Assembly: GCA_011800155.1 (NCBI GenBank)
Contig: CM022378.1
Coordinates: 682,001-746,000, forward strand
Length of the DNA stretch: 64,000 nt
Direction of reading: 5' to 3'
Source of the DNA: Flammulina velutipes
Lineage: Eukaryota; Basidiomycota; Agaricomycetes; Agaricales; Physalacriaceae
The notes beneath the pieces were generated by a model, which saw only the letters and a program-made list of their open reading frames with translations, was not told where the DNA came from and made no database searches. Each line of letters opens with the position of its first letter. Position 1 is the stretch's first letter. Below, piece after piece: positions 9,440 through 19,381 of the stretch. The position numbers and the translations under genes are program-made.

Positions 9440-11018
9440 GCATGCTCTAGAAACGAACTGTGTATGCCCAAAGGTAGGTTGAGAGGATCATAGTCTCTGT
9501 CGTTGCACACAAGCTGAGTATAAAGCGTCCGTGGTTTCGCGGGATCTGCGATACCATGTATATGGCACATACGGCATGGCGAATATCCGTTGACACCCTC
9601 CACCTGCATCAACTTTGATATCGCAGGCATGTCTCCGAAGACGTGGAGAAGATAGGCCCTCAGCATGAGTGCGTGCAGGAACGCCGCGCGAGAGCATTTC
9701 GAGTTCGAGATAGAATGGATAGAGAAAGGAGTCGAAATCCTTTGGTGCATTTGGCCCGGGAATAACGCCAAGGCAGATAATGTTGACAAGGTGGAAGCGG
9801 ATTTCCGGAGGTAGGTTGAGATTGAAGACAAGCAATGGCCAGCATGTCTTCTTGCGACTCTTGAACGGCCCAACTCCGCCAGTTGACAAAGCAAGTGCGA
9901 TGTCGGTAAGTAGCTCGAAGAACCGGTGGCCAAGGAGCTCCTCCCCAATTCGTGCATACTCCTGGAGAAGGCGAAGATAGTGTTCGCCATCAAAGACATC
10001 GGCGATGCCAGTGCGCGCTTGGCTGTATTGCCCTCGGTATTTCATTTTGTTGATTGTTTCGATGTCGAGGAAGAGATTGAAAAGGCGCGGAATAAGTGGA
10101 AGATATTGGAAGATATTTCGTGGTCGGCCTTGAGAGTCGTAACGTGGTTCGTCACAGTACGGGCACTGATCAAGATGGGTGAACTCGCGCGTGAAACAGC
10201 AGCAAGAATTGACGCAGCAGTGATAGTTGACAGGCTTGATGCCAATGAGGAAACAGATACGGCTCTGGCAAACGAATAAGAATGATGGTGTTAGAAGTCA
10301 AAGAACTTGGCGCACCTGTAACCGATATAAAGTGCTCAAATCGTCGACGAGACCTGAGCGTCGAAGCTTCTCATAATTTGTCGTACCAAGGTTCGTGTCG
10401 ATCTTGTAATTGAATGCGCGTATATCACGTAGATCTTGTTCAGATAGATGAAAACCTGATACGGGAGCACATGAACAAAACGATGTAAATTGAACATTCA
10501 GAACGTACCCTTGTGTGCCATCTCTATGTCAAACTCCTCTCCCAGGATATCAAATGCTGAGAGTCCTTCCACGGTGCTCTCTCAAATCCCAGTGCGTCAT
10601 TCGCATCCTGCCCTATCCAATCCTCCTCCTCGGAGTCATCCTGCAAGCCCAGCGGTGGACGCCCGTGATCCCATGGATGTGGATCGAAGTCGTCCTCGTC
10701 AGAAATGTCTTCAACTGTGACGGGCCGATGTTGGGATGTTGACGGAGAGGCTGGGGGATCGTTCGACAATGGAGAGAATGGGGGATCATTCATCTCCACA
10801 TCTGGAGGGTCCGGCAATGTAAGTAGGTGAGGACGAAGGATGCCGCTTTCGCTGATTCTTGGTACGTTTTGTCTTCTTGATCCTAGATTTGCGAATGTTC
10901 TTGAGGTGGATGTTTTGTCTACCCGTGCGGCGGTCATTCCCTCATCCTTGAGGTGATTTGTTTGCGTTTTCCGAGTGACATCTTGTCCACAGCCACAGAG
11001 ACATCGTGTCTTGACCAT
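9440..11018 (-). mobile_element. CACTA-type transposase of the tnp2 family, 3'-truncated
   Basis: From ATG 11016-11018 the product starts VKTRCLCGCGQDVTRKTQ, the N-terminal Cys-rich motif of basidiomycete CACTA transposases. It continues with an acidic linker, EDWIGQDANDALG, GFHLSEQDLRDIRAFNYKID, CHYCDEPR-like and CCVNSCCCFTREFTHLDQC zinc-binding blocks, then the tnp2 core: KYRGQYSQARTGIADVFDGE, FELLTDIALALSTGGVGPFK, RKKTCWPLLVFNLNLPPEIR, LGVIPGPNAPKDFDSFLYPF and CRMCHIHGIADPAK. The similarity fades near 9440 after YDPLNLPLGI, so the C-terminal half is missing. Terminal repeats were not located. Several short introns are needed. Its family role is cut-and-paste transposition; this copy is probably dead. 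Confidence 0.8.
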
Positions 11019-11427
11019 GAGCGAATGAATCACAATCGAGCGAAGGAGGAAGAAAATAGGTGAATTGTCCATTACTGACATGCCGATTCTGTGACTTCCG
11101 CCGCCCCACCAATGCCATAGCGACTCTCCAGAATTTTGGAAAGGTGGGGCGGTATCGCGCCAATGGTGGTTAACAAAGCGTTTACGGATATTCTTAACAG
11201 CCTCCAATGTCTTGCCATTTTGTCGACTTACGTAACTTTCTTTGTCATTTCCATGCTGTTACACGTTCTGCTTGCGTTCTGCCTCCATCGTCAAACGTTA
11301 CCGTAAGATTGCTGCGCTCGTTTGTGTATCGACACACGTTGTCAGCATTACGAGCAAGACTGCTGCCTTTGCTGACAACCTTTGCTGTTCACTTCTCAAT
11401 TTCACGCTCGTTATTGTTAGCCACCAG

Positions 11428-11497
11428 GATCACGGACCATGGGGCCCGCGAGTTAGGAGGCGACGTGACCCGCGAGTTAGGAGGCGATGTGAGACAT
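11428..11497. repeat. Two-copy tandem repeat, about 23 bp unit
   Basis: The unit CCCGCGAGTTAGGAGGCGA followed by C/T and GTGA occurs twice in a row just upstream of the DUF6570 gene. It could be promoter repeats or part of the transposon boundary. Confidence 0.6.
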
Positions 11498-11573
11498 GGA
11501 ATGTATAAACGACGACAGGTGCGCGTCTTCTTGAGAGCTTTACGTTCCTTTCTGACATCTCATTGCCGCCCCC

Positions 11574-13127
11574 ATGGCCACCATGTCGACAAAACGATCT
11601 ACGACCTCCGCCAGCGATGAACGTTCTACGAAACGCCCTCGAAGGGGACGTGTTGCGCGACACGGTCTGTTCCTTCATTTATGTCTGCTGTCAACTGAGC
11701 TGACTTTAACCAGACGCGAGTGCCGTACTGTCGCAATACGCTGTAAACTTATCTGACAATCAAAAGACAAAAATACTACAATTCATACTTGATACCTCAC
11801 TGAAAACTGCCAACACGAAAGTTCTACACGAAATCGCCGTTGATCATAAAGTTCGAGTGAGCCTTAATAGTTATTGCGAGCTCAAAGCACATAAGTGCTC
11901 TTGGGGTTGCTTGATTCGGTCAGCGGATGCTGTTCTGGCAGACGAGGGCTACGGAGATGAACGCACTGTTGAACGACGCAAGTACCATCTTCCGTCACCA
12001 TTTTCTGCGAAGTTGACCTATTTTACAGCATATGCGACATATTTATCAGACGATGAGAAGACGGAGTGCCTTCACTTCTTCCTTATGAACTCTCTACAAG
12101 ACGCCGATACTGTTCGAATCATCTCTTTGGCACTCGAGCATGGGATTGCTGTCCCAACTGACTCCGTTGACCCCATCTCAATGGCGGTATCGGCACTTTC
12201 CCGACATAATTGCTCGTCCGATTGCCAAGTGCGGGAAGTCGACGTACATGTCGCGCGCTTGCCTCGTCGTGCTTCCGAAAAACGAAGAGAGAGAGAGAGG
12301 CACGCCACTGACATGAATAACAAGGAGCAAGAGGACATCGCCTTTTGGAAAGACGCGTGGCCTCAAGTGGAGGACGAACACAGCCTAGAGGAGGTAATCA
12401 CTTTACTTCTTCCTCGTTGTGACCATACTCATTGCAAGCACAGATACTGAAAGAGTTTCTTGATGCGACATCAGGCGACACACTGCGCAAAGAGCCGTGC
12501 TCCTTCTGCAACGCCGATGAGTTGCACTATACATTGAAGCGTAGGACACAAGACGAACCCGATATATCACTGCTGGAGCAGGCGACTGAAAGGCTTCGGA
12601 TCCTCACCAACCAACCTCTCATGCAGTCGCACCAGCTGTTTGACGAAGGATACAATGTATGCCGGGCGTGCGTCAGCAAAGGCCGCTTCACACGCATACC
12701 CTCTTTGAGCTGGGCGAACGGATGTTGGATCGGACCTGTACCCCCTGACCTTGCCACCCTCACATACGCAGAGGAGCTCGTAATCTCCAGGGCTCGTGCT
12801 ACCAAGTGTTGGACGAAACTAAATGGAAGCGGACGTACCCTACGATCACCGACACAGCAGCGTTCTGCTTCAGGGAATGTATGCTTTCACCCACACGACA
12901 TCACGCGAATAGCGACACGTCTCCCCCGTCCCATCAACGAGCTCTACGACGAGATAATTGTTATATTTGTCAGCGAGGATCACCAAGCAACTGAAGACAT
13001 ATTCAAGCGAACACCACTCCTTGTCCGTCGGGGGCATATACTACGAGCTCTACACTGGCTGAAGGAAAACAACCCCCTGTACGAGGACATCGAGATCGAT
13101 TGGAAGTTGGAACGCTTTAGCGGATGA
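11574..13127 (+). mobile_element. Helitron-associated protein with DUF6570-like domain
   Basis: Three exons (introns about 11667-11713 and 12395-12445) give one continuous frame. The start ATG is at 11574, or 11583, and is followed by a basic N terminus (STKRSTTSASDERSTKRPRR). Next come DNQKTKILQFILDTSLKTAN, ELKAHKCSWGCLIRSAD, CSFCNADELHY, a Cys pair in EGYNVCRACVSKGRF, then SLSWANGCWIGPVPPDLATL with TYAEELVISRARATKCW, SASGNVCFHPHDITRIATRL and RRGHILRALHWLKENNPLYE. This pattern is the one seen upstream of the Helitron-like helicase in fungal Helitrons (DUF6570 family). The frame ends at a TGA after KLERFSG. I see no Rep or helicase motifs downstream, so this is a truncated or non-autonomous remnant. 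Confidence 0.7.
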
Positions 13128-13500
13128 GCATGATGTCCGTATCCGTCCGTCGTGACATCTCTCTCTAGAAATCTCGAAGACGCAGTACCAGGTACGTGGA
13201 TCTGGTCCGAAGGTCATCGCAGAGTGACGGAATGCAGAAATGAGATGGGCGGACTAGGACAGACAGGAAAAGGGCGTGAACATAGACTCGTCCTGGGGAC
13301 AAAACGGGCGATGCGATCGCCAATTGGCCACTCTGCGCGACTGCCTCGAGAATCTGGACTGTCGTGCTCAGACGTAGAGCGCTGGTCGTACAATGATAGT
13401 GTGGTCGAAAGTATCTTTGATACAAAGACATATACCGTCCGATGGAGTATCATAGTATCTCCGACAAAGAAAACGACTCTATCAAAAGGAGTGTCCGAGA

Positions 13501-13812
13501 GTGGAATGCCAATGGGTCAAAGCAGCATCCAACGTCTTTCCCAACGATGATCATCCCTGGAACGACGTCCGTCCTCCATTAACTTCTATCCTCGCCGACT
13601 CAGACACCCTCGGCACCGTCTCGATTAGGTTACGCGTCGAGAACAACATAGAGCGAGAGCTGAAGCTCAGGCATCCCGATATTGTGCCAAATGGCTGTAC
13701 CGAGCAGATGTCTGGTAAATTCAGCTACTGGAATAAGGGCGAGCTCCACGTTGACGTTGGTCCATGTCTAAACGAGTCTCCCGAGCTGATTGTATGGATC
13801 TGGTCCAAATGA
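13501..13812 (+). CDS. C-terminal exon of an unrecognised protein
   Basis: A 103-codon frame ending at 13812 with compact, non-repetitive composition: NVFPNDDHPWNDVRPPLTSI, TVSIRLRVENNIERELKLRH, GKFSYWNKGELHVDVGPCLN and ESPELIVWIWSK at the end. It looks like the end of a folded domain. An upstream frame at 13152-13550 may hold further exons but I could not link them with confidence. No family recognised. It lies directly downstream of the Helitron remnant and could be a captured fragment. Confidence 0.35.
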   Translation: MECQWVKAASNVFPNDDHPWNDVRPPLTSILADSDTLGTVSIRLRVENNIERELKLRHPDIVPNGCTEQMSGKFSYWNKGELHVDVGPCLNESPELIVWIWSK

Positions 13813-14150
13813 ATACATGACACGCCAGTACGGGTAAGGAAGGGAAGAGGAAGACGGGCATGATAGAAGTAGAGGTGGGAAATGGGACATGGGCGCGTAT
13901 AGAAAACCAATCGTAGCGACATTGGGTAGGCGAAGCTGGGAGACGTAGTCACGACCTGAACGACGGCGATGGCCTGTGGGTGGACCTTGGAGTCATGGAC
14001 TCTGTTTGGAGGTCGCACGGGAATGCGGCGATGCAGATGAAGGCAGATGTATGCGCGCAATCGACATAATGGACGGCATCGGGTTCCAACATCGACGTGA
14101 GCTGTCATCGCGGCTAGCTTTCACGCGTTTCCGTATATCCCTGCCATCCA

Positions 14151-14810
14151 TTACGTCCTACAACCATCCTTGAATACGTCCTCCATGCTCACGCGAACTC
14201 CATGATCATAGCACTTTGCGAGCGAAATGAGGAACTCTTTGGTGCTGAATGCGCGTATGATATCTTGTGTGGCGACTTTGAGGAAGGAGAGAATGCAATA
14301 AGCGGATTTGCGCACGCCGTACAGGCCGGTGGAGTCGCCGAGGAGGAGGGTGAAGGCTGGGACGAGCTCTGTGTGGACGGCGCCGATGAGCGCTGGGGCG
14401 GTCTTGAGGGCTGTCTCAACGACGGTGCGCATCTGCGAAGGGCGTATTGGGGCATATATAATGGACAGGTCGAGCAGTGTTTGCAGAGAAAGGCCGGGAG
14501 ATGACAGGGCGAGTTTTTCGGCGAGAGTTAGTGCGCGCTGGCGAATGGTGAGCTCTGCTTTGGATGAGGTGGATTTAGATGGTCATATGAGAGGCTGCAG
14601 GGCTTGGACGGCTGTATCTTGGGCATATGAAGCGATGAAGCTGCGAGTTGCATCGGTGTCGCGCTTGGCCGGCGGAAGTGATATGGTCTCTGCAAGACGC
14701 GTTGAGATGGTCTGGTAGAGTGTAGCCAGCTGCGATGCAGACAAGGATTTGCGGGCAGTCGTTGACGGAAAATTGGGCAGAGGGACGATGTTCGCCATCG
14801 TTGTGGTCAC
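14151..14810 (-). pseudogene. CUE-domain/ASCC2-like protein, N-terminal fragment with in-frame stop
   Basis: From ATG at 14808-14810: ANIVPLPNFPSTTARKSLSA, SQLATLYQTISTRLAETISL, RSFIASYAQDTAVQALQPLI, an in-frame TGA (14583-14585), then in the same frame SSKAELTIRQRALTLAEKLA, LDLSIIYAPIRPSQMRTVVE, LVPAFTLLLGDSTGLYGVRK, SAYCILSFLKVATQDIIRAF and LISLAKCYDHG before the similarity stops near 14205. This resembles the alpha-helical N-terminal half of the agaricomycete homologue of ASCC2/Cue3, a ribosome-quality-control ubiquitin-binding factor. The family assignment is tentative. The stop sits where I would expect a tryptophan codon, and the C-terminal CUE half is missing. The adjacent gene is divergent, starting about 47 bases away, as in an intact bidirectional promoter. 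Confidence 0.5.
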
Positions 14811-14856
14811 TGATCAAGCCTGTTGATGGCAAACAACAAACTTCCCTCTTACCTGA

Positions 14857-15743
14857 ATGGCCACTAGCTACACCGACGCCAACAAAGCTGCTCAAAAAGC
14901 CTATCTTTTAAAGACATGTCCCAACATTATTACTGCTGAAGAATTTGCCACTGCTCTAGGTGAGCACATAAAACTTTTGTAACTGCCAATTCCTCATGGA
15001 TCCACCCAGGCGTCAACCTGCTAGACGGAACTGGCCAGGATGAATTCAGCAAAATGAACCAACTCCAAATCTACGTAAGGAAATCCCTCCCATTGCGCCA
15101 CACCCTCCATCAACGCAGCCCAGGTCGGACGAAACGCCCAAGAGCCCCAAGAAAAACAAGACCCACCCTTCTCCGAATTCTGCGCATCATATCTGCCCAA
15201 AACAGTCGAACGATTCATCGATCCACCGCCGATCACACACCCAGGCGTCTCCAAAGAAATCGCAGCAGATATGATTCTGCATAACGCATATCTCGCCATG
15301 CTCGTCGCCGTGCAGCACGTCCCATATTTCATCCACTACTTCCGCTCTGACAGCCCCGTCGCGGAGGCAGGCAAGCGTCTCCCCACAGTCCTCGCCGATC
15401 GCATAGTATCTGTGGCGCCACAGTGGCATGAACGGATCCTACATCCCAAAGGCGACTTCTCCGAACCGCAGTACCATGAGACGCTCACAGACGCCGTTCA
15501 ACTCCTCGGGACGCTGTGCGCGGTTTTCAGAAAGACAAAGCCTCTGCCGAGCGCCACAAAGGCCAAGTTGCTGCCGTGGATGAAGAAGTGGGGTAACATG
15601 TATAGCGGAAACTTATTCGGGACTGTCTGTTTTTGTATGCATTCGATTCTCAAGGACCCGGAGTTCAAGATTAAGTCAAGGGCATGAGGAACATCCTCAA
15701 GAACTGGGATACATGCGCCTATGAGAGCCTTTTTGCAAGATGA
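14857..15743 (+). pseudogene. Truncated conserved protein, possibly the N-terminal part of a MYND-finger protein
   Basis: ATG 14857 gives ATSYTDANKAAQKAYLLKTC, NIITAEEFATALG, an intron (about 14961-15009), VNLLDGTGQDEFSKMNQLQIY, an intron ending at an AG before GTCGGACG, then PPFSEFCASYLPKTVERFID, EIAADMILHNAYLAMLVAVQ, HVPYFIHYFRSDSP, RTVLADRIV-like helices and GNLFGTVCFCMHSILKDPEF. The frame stops at 15687, but one added base near 15675 extends it as KGMRNILKNWDTCAYESLF to TGA 15741. In related agaricomycete proteins I recall an NWDTC-type segment leading into a MYND zinc finger; here no finger follows. This is low certainty as to family, but the alpha-helical conserved character is clear. 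Confidence 0.4.
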
Positions 15744-15753
15744 TGCGCGCACG

Positions 15754-16120
15754 TAGACTAGCGCCGGAAGCGTACCATCGTCGGGAAAGTCGCAAAATAT
15801 GCTCTGGTTTCCTTGTACTGTTGCATCTCGAACGGTTCAGATGTCGGAGGTATGTCGTCTTATCTGATACTATGCTAATACGGATGCTAAACTTCTGCAG
15901 GTTACGTGGCGTACATACTCACCTCGATCCCGCTCCCCGAGCTTTACGACAAGAGCCTCCTAATCGAAGGGCAAGCCGCTACATTCCACGAAGTTGCCCA
16001 GATTTTGGGCAAGACAATCACCCACGCTTCGCCAGAGGAGATTGAGCAACCGTTGGTGCGGGTTCTGCTAGTAAGATATAAAGACTGCCTAAATGTATAT
16101 ACATTGTTTTACACACTGTT
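15754..16120 (+). pseudogene. NmrA-like NAD(P)-binding family protein, internal fragment
   Basis: Two exons around an intron at about 15850-15899 encode VGKVAKYALVSLYCCISNGS and DVGGYVAYILTSIPLPELYD, then LLIEGQAATFHEVAQILGKT and ITHASPEEIEQPLVRVLL. This matches the substrate-side half of NmrA/isoflavone-reductase-like Rossmann proteins (the region after the cofactor-binding N terminus). The glycine-rich dinucleotide motif and the start are absent, and an in-frame stop lies directly upstream at about 15754. It therefore seems to be a gene fragment abutting the preceding truncated gene. Confidence 0.6.
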
Positions 16121-16283
16121 ACGCGCCTTCCGGCGCAGTATGCCGTCTTGCGCAAATCCTATTTTTCCTGGAAGAATGTATGAGATGGGGCAAGGTTACA
16201 AACATTTATTGATTTGGGAGGTTGCTCGGAACGAGGGTACGTGATAAAACCTCGCTTGGATTTTTGTCGACGGCAGACCACGG

Positions 16284-16751
16284 CTAGACCATGTCGACGT
16301 CCTCCGGGTCTGCGCTCTCTTTCCATTCGCCAATCCAACGCATCCACGTCTCCCAGATATTCTCATCAACCTTCAAATTCCATTCCACGCCTTCCAAGAA
16401 ACGGCGCTCCAGCTCATTCATCTCCATCGTCGTAATCCCAACTACCTTCGCCCAGACATTATTGGGGTAGGTGTGATCTTCAAGATATTTGTGTGCTGCC
16501 AAGAATGCAGCAACGGTGACGCCGAACTCGCTTCCCGGCTCTGGTACACTGGCGGGGTGCGTAGTCTTGAGCAAGTGGATGTATTGCATGGCGAGTATGA
16601 CGGTTGGGGCCGAAAGAGCCATGGTCGATACCAGTTTGTCGACGAACGAATGGAAGGTTGACGAGACCGGATGTGCATGCGATGAGAACCACAGTTGATG
16701 GATCAGATTCTCGACGCCGCACATATTCAAAACTTGGCGCCAGGTCTCCAT
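16284..16751 (-). CDS. PHO80/Pcl-type cyclin
   Basis: A 155-codon frame with the cyclin-box pattern of Pho80-like cyclins that activate Pho85/Cdk5-type kinases: TWRQVLNMCGVENLIHQLWF, FVDKLVSTMALSAPTVILAM, QYIHLLKTTHP, GSEFGVTVAAFLAAHKYLED, HTYPNNVWAKVVGI and MNELERRFLEGVEWNLKVDE. The ATG at 16749-16751 is used. A short first exon (ATG 16796-16798, encoding MSQI) with an intron is likely because related proteins start so, but the phase does not close cleanly. The C terminus is acidic (SADPEDVDMV). The gene is short and appears complete. The cyclin assignment is good, while the exact partner kinase is inferred. Confidence 0.75.
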   Translation of the reverse strand: METWRQVLNMCGVENLIHQLWFSSHAHPVSSTFHSFVDKLVSTMALSAPTVILAMQYIHLLKTTHPASVPEPGSEFGVTVAAFLAAHKYLEDHTYPNNVWAKVVGITTMEMNELERRFLEGVEWNLKVDENIWETWMRWIGEWKESADPEDVDMV

Positions 16752-17320
16752 AAGCTATATCAAAATGGGAGGCCAGAAAACATACCAATTTGACTCATGG
16801 GTAGGAAATGCTAAGAAGGCTGTTAATATCTTTACACACAGGGCAAAGCAGGAAACACACTCAGCAGATTTGGTGATAATGTGTATGCAAATTATAAATG
16901 CTACAAAAGAGTTAACGAAGTAAATTAATATTGATTACTATTCAGTCGTGCTCACATCTGGGATACCCTTCTGTGTTATGTTTCTCTGGAAGCTTTGACG
17001 AAAAATCCCAGTGGCGAGAAGGTCGCTCCAGATATGATACTCTGCGCAAACTACTACCTAACGATATGGAAGTGGCGCAAGATTCCGTATGCGGAAGTGA
17101 AGGAACGTTGGGATCCCTAGGCCTGATATCACGACATCGTAGACCCAAGGAGTCTCGTTATAATTTAAAGGTGATGTGAGATTCTGGATTTGGACAATAA
17201 TACAGTTCACGTAACCTTTTGCTAGGAAGATGGAGGCGAGGCGATGTACGCCACACCACGTGTTGGAAATAACGTCGAGAAAGGCTAGGGGCAAGTTCTA
17301 TAGCATTATATATTGCTAGT

Positions 17321-17393
17321 AAAGAGTGACACGATGGTGTATCGGTCATGTTACTCATCTTCTCATGACGGTGCCTAAGGTTCGATTCCCCCT
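17321..17393 (+). tRNA. tRNA-like sequence, probably a degenerate tRNA
   Basis: A B-box match (GGTTCGATTCC, about 17372-17382) follows an A-box-like TGGTGTATCGGTC. The 3' arm TCGTTGT can pair with upstream ACACGA if one A is missing (ACAACGA expected). The anticodon arm TCAT-CTTCTC-ATGA has a loop one base short, which would fit a Glu (TTC) loop with one T lost. The T stem is imperfect. I consider it a tRNA relic or a tRNA carrying indels; the identity is uncertain. Confidence 0.3.
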
Positions 17394-17608
17394 CGTTGTA
17401 GTTTTTGCTTCAAACTTTTCTTTAGGTTAATTCGGTAGGCACCAAATGACATGATACGCCAGCTGGTTTGCACATGTAAGTAATATATACACTAAGTGAT
17501 GGTCCACAACACGTATGTAAACTACGTGAAACGCGCATGTTTTTCGCGTTTCGGGAGTCATTCGGAGTTCTGGCCGCGCCATTACCGCCTTTTTGGCATC
17601 CTACAATC
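17394..17608. promoter_or_regulatory. Upstream region of the membrane coiled-coil gene
   Basis: AT-rich stretch leading to the ATG at 17609. No clear TATA box or other motif could be assigned. Confidence 0.25.
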
Positions 17609-19142
17609 ATGAACTCTCAGGCATTCTTATCGAGACGCCCCAAGACGGTACTACATGCGAGTCCACAGTTATCCAACCAAATCTATTCTATTGACATTTT
17701 CATAGGTTGATGAGGAGCGCAATCAGACGTTTGACGAAATAATCAAGGAGGAATCCAAAGCGGACCCTTCGCCCTCCAATTCTGTTAGCAGATTCAGATG
17801 TCTCCCAAATTCACCCGGGAGCTCCAGAGGACGGTGGCGTGCGGTGGGCGCCAACAGCGGAACCGATACCTCACGTCGTTCGCACCTTTCCAAAGCTCGC
17901 AAAGACACTGGTGTCCATAGTCCTCCCCGACACCAGGAAGATGGAGATCCCTCCTACCAGGACATCACGAAGTCATCAGAGGCGCGAAAAATTCGAAAGT
18001 TTCACTCCCCACTATCCCCTACCTCTCCGATGTCCATCCTATGCTTGGTGAAATCCCTCTTCATCCTCATCATCGTGATCTACATTCTCCGTGTTCTTGT
18101 AGAGCAACTAAGTCCATCGCTCCAATTCATCCTTCAGCCCATCTGTATCTTGCTGGGCACCTCATTAATACCACTCTGTGCCCATTTGGCTTCGAAGCCG
18201 CGCCAAGTGGAGTTGCAAGTGGATTTTCGGGAACTTATGGAGAGACAAACCGCTTCCTTCCAACAAATTCTCGATCAGTCTGTTGGTGGATCGACACTTG
18301 CCCTGGAGGTGAAGATGTCGGAGGTGGCGACCAAAGATTTGCTGATTCTCGTTCGCACAAGTGAACTCAAGTCAAGAGAATCGATCGCTGACTCGTTGGT
18401 ACATTTCATCAAGGACGCTGATCGAGCATCAGACGGGCTGCAGCTACTCAGTTCGCATATCCAGTTCTCCGTCGACAGGTTAGATTCTTTATGTGCTCCT
18501 GATCATTTTGCTCATACATGAATTTCTAGTATTATTTCCGTCAACGATTACGCACTAGTGTCTATCCAACAGGCCCGCGGCCGTGAGACATCTTCGTCTG
18601 CATTCCAGTTATTGAATCCGTTCACCGTGTCAACACGAGACGTCATTGTGGCCAAGTTCGTGGACATAATGAATCACGTATCTCAACGTGTGAATCACCT
18701 GTTCTTGGAAGGGGAGACTCAGCTTCGAAATCTGGAGCATCTAGAGCAGCGCCTTGACGTCCTCTCGGAGATTGTAGGACGGGAGGGCTTGTCAACTTCA
18801 ACGGAGCATGACGATGTATTGGCGTCCCTTTGGACCCACTTGGGCGCAAATAGGGTCAAACTGCGGAGGTTTACCGGTGAGCTTGACCTTTTGCGCGCCA
18901 TCACAGGCTATCGAAAGTGTGCATTAATCCACGTCGTATCTGTGATACACACGCTGCAGGAGATCAGGAGAGACCTGGAGGTCATTCGAGAGAGGATGTC
19001 CGGGTTGACTGGACCTTCTATCGTCGTGGAGGATGTTCTGACAATTCTACAGTCGGTTTTGAGGCGACTTAAGGAGTCGAGGTCTGATGCGCAAGAAAAG
19101 GAGAGGAATGCTTTGGATGACATTATTAATTCGCTACCGTAA
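17609..19142 (+). CDS. Membrane-anchored coiled-coil protein conserved in Agaricomycetes
   Basis: Three exons: 17609-17647 (MNSQAFLSRRPKT), 17706-18478 and 18530-19142, with introns of 58 and 51 bases. Residues about 1-115 are polar and basic. A hydrophobic block follows (SILCLVKSLFILIIVIYILR then SLQFILQPICILLGTSLIPL), consistent with one or two membrane spans. About 280 residues of amphipathic helices come after it, including LMERQTASFQQILDQSVGGS, SIADSLVHFIKDADRA, FVDIMNHVSQRVNHLFLEGE, LRNLEHLEQRLDVLSEIVGR and VVEDVLTILQSVLRRLKESR. Proteins of this layout occur as hypothetical proteins in other mushrooms. The function is unknown, and an organelle or nuclear-envelope membrane location is only a guess. 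The reading frame is intact. Confidence 0.75.
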
Positions 19143-19381
19143 TCGATCGTTGATCAATGTATGCACACCAGAAGTTATCCCCAGTGAAAATTCCGTTTGG
19201 ATGGGTTGACATGTGTTGGGAACGAGTGATAAGTCTCGAATTTCCCAATGGAGGTCAATGCATATCACATTTTGGCCGGGTCTATTGATTTCCATAGATT
19301 ATTCATTGATATAGCGAGGGATGTACTGATAGGCTCCAGGACATCATAGACGCTCAATACATATCAATGGATATCAGAATC

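Noticed and set aside
9105..9443. 112-codon minus-strand frame rich in Arg and Ser
   Set aside because: Runs against the unassigned plus-strand frame and past the end of recognisable transposase; no family signature.
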